From positions 1,156,001-1,220,000 of the forward strand of contig CAKNFP010000001.1 of assembly GCA_930633525.1 (NCBI GenBank): DNA of 64,000 nucleotides, given 5' to 3'. Positions 59,211 to 64,000 of the stretch are shown here, piece after piece (position 1 is the first letter of the stretch; every line of letters starts with the position of its first letter). Position numbers and translations under genes: made by a program. The notes beneath the pieces were generated by a model that did no database searches, had not been told where the DNA came from, and worked only from the letters and a program-made list of their open reading frames with translations. Source of the stretch: Hyphomicrobiales bacterium. Lineage in GTDB: Bacteria; Pseudomonadota; Alphaproteobacteria; Rhizobiales; Beijerinckiaceae.

Positions 59211-60455
59211 TCAGCCGCCGCTTGTAACGGCGAGCACGCCCATCGTCACCACGTTGAGGAACAGCGCATAGGTCACGAGCAGGCGGAAGACCGGCAGGCG
59301 CTCGCTTGTCAATGTGAGCGGCAGAAACAGGAACAGGAGCGGTAGCCAGTCCAGTGTGTAGCGTTGCACGTTGTACTGGGAATAGCCGTTGGAATGGTAG
59401 AACAGCGTCACTCCGCCAATGATGAGGGCTGTCACCACGGCTATGACCACGTCCCGTCGCCATGGCAGGAAGAAGGCGAAGAGCACGAAGGGGCTCGCCG
59501 CCAACAGGGACGTGCCGTTGGAATCGAGGCCCGCGAGCCGTGTCATCAGCGGGCCGGTGAATTCCGCGTGGAACCCCTGGACGAAGAGATAGAACAGGTT
59601 GAACAGCACATAACGCGGGGAGAACAGGGCTTCCGCGATACGTTGGCCGAGATAGCTATGCCCATCCGGGACAATATAGCTGTAGCCGGTTTCGAGCGGA
59701 TTGCCAAAGCGCGCGCCGTTGTAGACGAAATAGGCGATGAGTGCGGCGGCGACCGGTATGGCGAGTGCGATGAACTTCCTCCACCAGCTCGCCCGATTGA
59801 GGCTGAACAGGCCTTCATCCCTGTCGAGGGCCAGCGCGAACAGGAAGGGTACGACGAGGATGGCCATCTGCCGGCAGAGGAAGGCAAGGCCGATGGCGAT
59901 GCCTGCTGCAACGAGTCGCTTGTGCAGCGTTTCGTGCAAGGCCAGTGTCAGCAGGAAAAGCCCGACGACCTGGGCGAAGAACCAGATGCCGTCGGCGCGC
60001 AGCGTGATGAAATAGACCGGCGAGCCAAAGCCAAGCGCCAGCATCAGCCACAGACGGGTATCGCCGCGGGCACCCATCGCCGCGAAGAGACGCCACCACA
60101 GTGCCAGAGTTCCGGCGAAGAAAAGGAGGCCAATGATCATGAAGCCCGCGAAATTCGGCCCAAACAAGGCCACGAAGGGCATGGCGACAAGGGCCGGCAC
60201 CGGCGGAAAGATCACGTAACCGTGCCCCGCGACCATGGCGCAATCGCCATCGAAGCAGCGATCGACATCAAAGCGGCCATGGAGAAAGGCTTCGGCGAGG
60301 AGCGCATAGCTGTTGGTGCCGCCGCTCTCCTGCAGCACACGCATCAGAATGCCGGTGACGAACATCGCTGCCATGGCGAGCGCCGCGACGGTCAGAAGCG
60401 TCCATCGGTTGAGCGTGAAGCCACGCTTGGCGGGCTGATCAACGGCGGCTGTCAT
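59211..60455 (-). CDS. Polytopic membrane glycosyltransferase-like protein (GT-C type)
   Basis: A 414-residue protein with about eleven predicted membrane segments. The first periplasmic loop holds acidic residues (HGRFDVDRCFDGDCAM, near 70-85), as in GT-C/PMT-type enzymes that transfer sugars from polyprenyl phosphate donors. GARFGNPLETGYSY and a C-terminal LVTYALFLNVVTMGVLAV are visible. The start at 60455 follows AGGA at seven bases. With HAD-UbiA and GtrA nearby it probably takes a lipid-linked pentose or similar sugar to an envelope acceptor. The family is not certain because no strict motif is visible. Confidence 0.72.
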   Translation of the reverse strand: MTAAVDQPAKRGFTLNRWTLLTVAALAMAAMFVTGILMRVLQESGGTNSYALLAEAFLHGRFDVDRCFDGDCAMVAGHGYVIFPPVPALVAMPFVALFGPNFAGFMIIGLLFFAGTLALWWRLFAAMGARGDTRLWLMLALGFGSPVYFITLRADGIWFFAQVVGLFLLTLALHETLHKRLVAAGIAIGLAFLCRQMAILVVPFLFALALDRDEGLFSLNRASWWRKFIALAIPVAAALIAYFVYNGARFGNPLETGYSYIVPDGHSYLGQRIAEALFSPRYVLFNLFYLFVQGFHAEFTGPLMTRLAGLDSNGTSLLAASPFVLFAFFLPWRRDVVIAVVTALIIGGVTLFYHSNGYSQYNVQRYTLDWLPLLFLFLPLTLTSERLPVFRLLVTYALFLNVVTMGVLAVTSGG

Positions 60456-60672
60456 CGCACGTTCCTGTTTCTGCTGCTGCTGGGCGTGGGCGTTGAGCGC
60501 GGCCCGCGACGTCATGTATCGAAATGGCACGGCGCCATCGTCTTGTACAGCGTATCAGCAGAAGCCATGCCATTGCCCCGGCTTCCCGCAGGCGATCACC
60601 CGCAATAGACTGGCGGACAGTGTTTTTTCACAGAATGAACGAACGTAATCTAGCTGCGCTGATGGAGGCGAC

Positions 60673-61437
60673 ATGTTCAAGGATCTGGCTGGCAAGCGCA
60701 TACTGATAACTGGCTCGAGCACCGGGATCGGTGCGGCCGTCGCTCGTGGCTTTGCCGAGGCCGGTGCGCGCGTCGTGGTGCATGGCCATGCGAGCAAGGC
60801 CGAGGCGAATGCGGTCGTCGAGGCCATTCGAGGCCAGGGCGGAGATGCCCAGCTCGTGCTGGGTGATGTAGCTAAGAGCGCTGGTGCGAAGCAGGTCGTA
60901 GACAGTGCGGTTGCCGCGCTCGGCGGGCTCGATGTGCTCATCAACAACGCCGGCGCTCTGGTCAAGCGCACGCCTCTTCTCGAGATCGACGACGCGCTGT
61001 ACGACACGGTGCTGGATCTGAATGTGCGTTCCGTGATCGCTGCGACCCAGGCCGCCATTCCTCACCTGAAGGCGGCGGGAGGCGGCGCGATCATCAACAC
61101 CGCCTCGATCGCGGGGCGGAATGGCGGCGGACCGGGCACGGCTCTTTATGCAAGCGCCAAGGCCTTTGTGGCCAACGTGACGCGAAATATGGCGAAGGAG
61201 TTCGCGCCTCACAATATTCGCGCAAACGCTGTCGCTCCGGGTGTCATCCTGACGCCATTCCATGAGCGCTTTTCAACGGCCGAGCAGTTGGAAACCATGC
61301 GGCTCACCATTCCCATGGGTCGGCTCGGTGAGCCGGAGGAATGCGTCGGTTCCTACCTCTTCCTCGCGTCTGCAGCCGCGAGCGGCTACATCACCGGCCA
61401 GGTCATCGAGGTCAACGGCGGGCAGCTGATGCCCTGA
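60673..61437 (+). CDS. SDR-family oxidoreductase
   Basis: A 254-residue classical short-chain dehydrogenase. The dinucleotide motif is TGSSTGIGAAVARGFAEAGA. NNAGALVKR follows, and the catalytic Ser-Tyr-Lys run is INTASIAGRN...YASAKAFV. The C-terminal GYITGQVIEVNGGQ is typical of 3-oxoacyl-ACP-reductase-like SDRs. The substrate is open. GGAGG lies six bases before the ATG. It has no signal peptide and appears monocistronic. Confidence 0.92.
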   Translation: MFKDLAGKRILITGSSTGIGAAVARGFAEAGARVVVHGHASKAEANAVVEAIRGQGGDAQLVLGDVAKSAGAKQVVDSAVAALGGLDVLINNAGALVKRTPLLEIDDALYDTVLDLNVRSVIAATQAAIPHLKAAGGGAIINTASIAGRNGGGPGTALYASAKAFVANVTRNMAKEFAPHNIRANAVAPGVILTPFHERFSTAEQLETMRLTIPMGRLGEPEECVGSYLFLASAAASGYITGQVIEVNGGQLMP

Positions 61438-61514
61438 GCCGCCGGCTCGCACGGGTTCCAGGACCGACTTGTCGCGATTCCGGATGCCTTGGGCTCTCAC
61501 GGTTAGGGCCGCCG

Positions 61515-62201
61515 TCAGTCCTTGCCGTGGTCATGCCCGTGATGGGCGTGGCTGTGGTGCCGGTGACCATGCTCCTCGCCATGTTGATCCTTGTGGTGAT
61601 CATGGTCATGGTGATGGTCATGGCCACAGCCGCAGGCACCGTGGTCGTGATGCGCATGATCATCTTTGTGCTCATGCGCGTGATGGTCATGATGCTTGTG
61701 ACCATGATGATGATCATCATCATGGTGGTGGCCGTGATGATGATGACCGTGGTGATCATGTCCGCAGTCGTGGCCGGCGATCGTACGCTCCGGCCGGAAG
61801 GACCGCTCGACAGAGACCAGACTGCATCCCTGACCACGGATCAACTCGGCCACCGCATCGTCCTCAGCCACATAGATCGCGTCGTTCGTCACTTCCACGG
61901 GTGTGTGGTTCTGGCCGAGATGCCAGAGCACGCGCATCAGCCGGAGAGGATTTTCCGCCTTCGCCTCGATCAGCTTTTCGTCCGCGGCCTTCACCGCGAC
62001 CAGGCCACCGTCCTCGAGCTTCAGCGCATCGCCGTCATTGAGCTGGGAGCCCTCGGGCAGGTGAAGATGGACATGGAGGCCGGCGGCGGCCGTGAAATGC
62101 GCGGGCGGGTTGTCGCGCGCGACATGGTCGAGCGAGACCGTATCAACGACGCGCTCCGCCTTCACGGCCGCTTTGCGAACGATGGCTGTGGCCTTTGTCA
62201 T
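61515..62201 (-). CDS. ureE: Urease accessory protein UreE with a long His-rich tail
   Basis: A 228-residue nickel metallochaperone that delivers Ni2+ to urease. Residues 1-145 are the UreE core (GLHVHLHLPEGSQLNDGDALKLEDGG; LWHLGQNHTPVEV; IYVAEDDAVAELIRGQGC). From about residue 145 a tail of roughly 80 residues is mostly His with Asp, Gly, Lys and a CGCGH motif, far longer than the few His of E. coli or Klebsiella UreE. It would bind many Ni2+ or Zn2+ ions. The urease structural genes are not in this window; urtD/urtE lie upstream on the same strand. Confidence 0.92.
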   Translation of the reverse strand: MTKATAIVRKAAVKAERVVDTVSLDHVARDNPPAHFTAAAGLHVHLHLPEGSQLNDGDALKLEDGGLVAVKAADEKLIEAKAENPLRLMRVLWHLGQNHTPVEVTNDAIYVAEDDAVAELIRGQGCSLVSVERSFRPERTIAGHDCGHDHHGHHHHGHHHDDDHHHGHKHHDHHAHEHKDDHAHHDHGACGCGHDHHHDHDHHKDQHGEEHGHRHHSHAHHGHDHGKD

Positions 62202-62227
62202 TGCACATACCTCTTGGACGTAGAGTA

Positions 62228-62587
62228 TCAGCGGCTGCGGCCGTCGAAAGGCGTGGGGCTCAAGGTCGTGACGTCGACGCCGTCGAGGCAGCGCACATTG
62301 ATGGCGCGCATCGGCGTCCCGTCCGGCATCGCGCCTTCCGCGAAGGGTTCAACACCGCAGTTGCCGCAGAACCGATGGCGGATGCGCATGGTATTGAACT
62401 GATAGTCCTTCAGCGTGTCCTCGCCAGCCGCGAGCGTGAACTGATCCGCAGGCACGAACGTCATGATGAGGCCGTGCTTGGAGCAGATCGAGCAATTGCA
62501 ACTGATGACGTTGGACAGATCGGCTTCCGTCGAGAATTGCACGGCGCCGCAATGACAGCGCCCCTCGAAATGTTGTTTTTCGCTCAT
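62228..62587 (-). CDS. GFA-family zinc protein
   Basis: A 119-residue member of the glutathione-dependent formaldehyde-activating (GFA)-like family. Zinc-binding cysteines appear in GRCHCGAVQF (10-19), SCNCSICSKHGL (29-40) and FCGNCGVEP (73-81). The family is broad, and most members do not act on formaldehyde, so the reaction is unknown. It is a separate gene between ureE and urtE on the same strand. There is no membrane segment. Confidence 0.88.
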   Translation of the reverse strand: MSEKQHFEGRCHCGAVQFSTEADLSNVISCNCSICSKHGLIMTFVPADQFTLAAGEDTLKDYQFNTMRIRHRFCGNCGVEPFAEGAMPDGTPMRAINVRCLDGVDVTTLSPTPFDGRSR

Positions 62588-62649
62588 CGGTCACCCGCTC
62601 ACTGGGCCGCATCGACATGCGGCAGGCGGCATGACTAGCACGAAGTGGC

Positions 62650-63345
62650 CTAGACGGACAGCTTCTGGCGTACCTCGGTGTCGACCATCTCGGCGCGCGT
62701 GCCCGCCAATACCACTTGTCCGCGCTCCATCACCGCGAAGCTGTCGCAGAGATCGCGTGCGAATTCGAAATACTGTTCGACGAGCAGGATCGCCATGTCC
62801 CCCTTGTTCCTGAGATAGTCGATCGCGCGGCCGATGTCCTTGATGACCGAGGGCTGGATACCTTCGGTAGGTTCGTCGAGCACGAGCAACCGCGGACGGG
62901 TCACGAGGGCGCGGCCGATAGCGAGCTGCTGTTGCTGCCCTCCCGACAGGTCGCCGCCCCGCCGGTGCAGCATGTCCTTCAGCACGGGAAACAGGTCGAA
63001 GATATCCTCGGGGATCGTCTGGTCGCGCCGCTTGAGAGGCGCGAAGCCCGTTTCCAGGTTTTCCTTGACGCTGAGAAGGGGGAAGATCTCTCGTCCCTGC
63101 GGAACGAAGGCAATGCCGTGGCGCGCCCGGTCATAGGGCGGCAGACGTTTCAGATCCTGCCCGTCGAGGCTGATGCTCCCGCGCGAAATCGGCTGCTGCC
63201 CGACGATGGCGCGCAGCAGCGAGGTTTTGCCGACGCCGTTGCGCCCAAGCACGCAGGTGACCTTGCCGATGGCTGCGCTGAGCGAAACGCCACGCAGCGC
63301 CTGGGCGGCGCCATAGTGGAGATCGATGGCGTTAACGGTGAGCAT
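62650..63345 (-). CDS. urtE: Urea ABC transporter ATP-binding protein UrtE
   Basis: A 231-residue ATPase subunit of the high-affinity urea transporter UrtABCDE, branched-chain amino acid (LivF) type. Walker A is GRNGVGKTSLL (near 34-44), the Q-loop region is IAFVPQGREIFPLL, the signature is LSGGQQQQLAIGRAL and Walker B is LLVLDEPTEGIQPSVI, with the H-loop replaced near LLVEQYFEFA as in LivF-type proteins. The IQPSVIKDI stretch is UrtE-typical. The start at 63345 begins the ATPase domain; longer readings run into an intergenic repeat. It lies downstream of urtD, 194 bases away. Confidence 0.94.
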   Translation of the reverse strand: MLTVNAIDLHYGAAQALRGVSLSAAIGKVTCVLGRNGVGKTSLLRAIVGQQPISRGSISLDGQDLKRLPPYDRARHGIAFVPQGREIFPLLSVKENLETGFAPLKRRDQTIPEDIFDLFPVLKDMLHRRGGDLSGGQQQQLAIGRALVTRPRLLVLDEPTEGIQPSVIKDIGRAIDYLRNKGDMAILLVEQYFEFARDLCDSFAVMERGQVVLAGTRAEMVDTEVRQKLSV

Positions 63346-63354
63346 GGCCAGGGC

Positions 63355-63521
63355 TTTCGCCCCTTCCCCTTGCGGGGAGGGGTAGGGGGTGGGGGTGGAA
63401 GAGGGGGGATGGTGGCCGTATCCGGCGACGAACGGGGGAAGGTTCTTTTCCGTCTTCATCCGGCCGCTGCCCGATGAATCTCTCCCCGTGAAGGGGAGGG
63501 GTAAGGCTGCTGCGCGCAGCA
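63355..63521. repeat. GC-rich dispersed repeat between urtD and urtE
   Basis: Two related blocks, about 63358-63412 (CCCCTTGCGGGGAGGGG core, then runs of G) and 63480-63500 (CTCCCCGTGAAGGGGAGGGG), each form short palindromic stems. They resemble the common CCCCTTGCGGGGAGAGG-type intergenic repeats of rhizobia. A perfect 14-base palindrome TGCTGCGCGCAGCA lies at 63508-63521. The block contains no gene. Confidence 0.5.
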
Positions 63522-63539
63522 TCAGTGATTAATGCCATC

Positions 63540-64000
63540 TCACCGCCCCAGATAGACTTCGATGACGCGCTCATTGGCGGAGACCGCATCGATGGAGCCT
63601 TCGGCCAACACCGATCCCTCGTGCAACACGGTCACCTTGCAATCGAGATCGCGGACGAAGGCCATATCGTGCTCGACAACCACGACCGTATGGTCCCGCG
63701 CGATCTCTCGCAGCAGGCGCGCGGTTTCCTCGGTTTCGGCATCCGTCATGCCGGCCACCGGTTCGTCGACAAGGAGGAGCTTGGGATCCTGGGCGAGCAA
63801 CATCGCGATCTCGAGCCATTGCTTCTGGCCGTGGCTGAGGTCTGCGGCCGGCCGTTCACGATGGTCGATCAGCTGGACCTTTTTCAGAACCTGGTCGATC
63901 TTCTCTTCCGCAATGTGGTTTCGTGCGCCGAACAAGGCCGACCAGGGGCCGCGCTCGCCCTTCAGTGCAAGCCGGATGTTGTCGGCAACGGTGTGGCTCT
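63540..64000 (-). CDS. urtD: Urea ABC transporter ATP-binding protein UrtD (5' end missing)
   Basis: The C-terminal 153 residues of UrtD; the N-terminus with Walker A lies beyond the window. The visible part starts SHTVADNIRLALKGERGPWSA (63938-64000), typical of UrtD, then the signature DLSHGQKQWLEIAMLLAQDP, Walker B LLLVDEPVAGMTDAETEE and the H-loop VVVVEHDMAFVRDL. It ends with IEVYLGR. It is one of two ATPases of the urea transporter, LivG type. It is transcribed with urtE. No defect is visible in the part present. Confidence 0.95.
   Translation of the reverse strand, partial: SHTVADNIRLALKGERGPWSALFGARNHIAEEKIDQVLKKVQLIDHRERPAADLSHGQKQWLEIAMLLAQDPKLLLVDEPVAGMTDAETEETARLLREIARDHTVVVVEHDMAFVRDLDCKVTVLHEGSVLAEGSIDAVSANERVIEVYLGR

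Noticed and set aside
61530..61780. Tandem-looking ATG/CAT-rich DNA that first suggested a satellite or CRISPR-like array
   Set aside because: It is the codon pattern of the His-rich tail of UreE; there are no constant repeats with unique spacers.

Overview
The window is high-GC (roughly 65 %) alphaproteobacterial chromosome, most likely from the order Hyphomicrobiales (Rhizobiales). Three things point there: DUF1491 and SufE neighbours beside a DivJ-like kinase, the ccmIEFH-degP-regulator-kinase-glnE block next to a PleC-like kinase and pepN, and FeuP/FeuQ-like regulators. A gene transfer agent (GTA) structural cluster of the Rhodobacter capsulatus type (RcGTA) is also present. I saw no rRNA, tRNA, insertion sequence, integrase or CRISPR array.

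Layout. 1-9.4 kb: sufE, a small hypothetical gene, a PAS-domain histidine kinase with a CtrA-like box upstream, a peptidoglycan-binding protein, DUF1491, a small conserved gene behind a perfect CtrA-type box, a DUF1254/DUF1214 pair, a class A penicillin-binding protein and a YcgN-family protein. 9.4-10.1 kb: an L,D-transpeptidase. 10.3-29.7 kb: a nearly complete GTA cluster in canonical order (TerS, TerL, portal, small membrane protein, protease, capsid, head-tail adaptors, tail tube, chaperones, tape measure, hub and fibre proteins), followed by extra tail genes and an endolysin. TerL is split by an apparent one-base deletion, a secreted trypsin-like protease gene sits antisense inside the cluster, and the endolysin is fused to a holin-like membrane tail.

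29.7-33.3 kb: PepSY protein, FeuP/FeuQ-like two-component system and an FkbM methyltransferase whose ribosome binding site lies in a strong hairpin. 33.5-44.8 kb: cytochrome c maturation genes ccmI, ccmE, ccmF and ccmH, a Do-family periplasmic protease, a second two-component pair and glnE. 44.9-46.2 kb: an unusual methyltransferase with an AT-rich leader, apparently inserted between glnE and the PleC-like kinase. 46.2-56.1 kb: PleC-like kinase, pepN, a CDF metal transporter, glyoxalase I, aldose 1-epimerase, nucleoside deaminase and a PfkB sugar kinase.

56.2-60.5 kb: a lipid-linked sugar group (HAD-UbiA fusion, GtrA, GT-C-like membrane protein) interrupted by an AT-rich secreted ClpP-like protein. 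60.6-64 kb: an SDR oxidoreductase, ureE with a long His-rich tail, a GFA-family protein, and urea transporter ATPases urtE and urtD (urtD cut by the window end).

The most notable region is the GTA cluster with its broken or split terminase, antisense protease and lysis fusion. The next most notable are the AT-rich ClpP-like and methyltransferase genes and the CtrA boxes near the left end.
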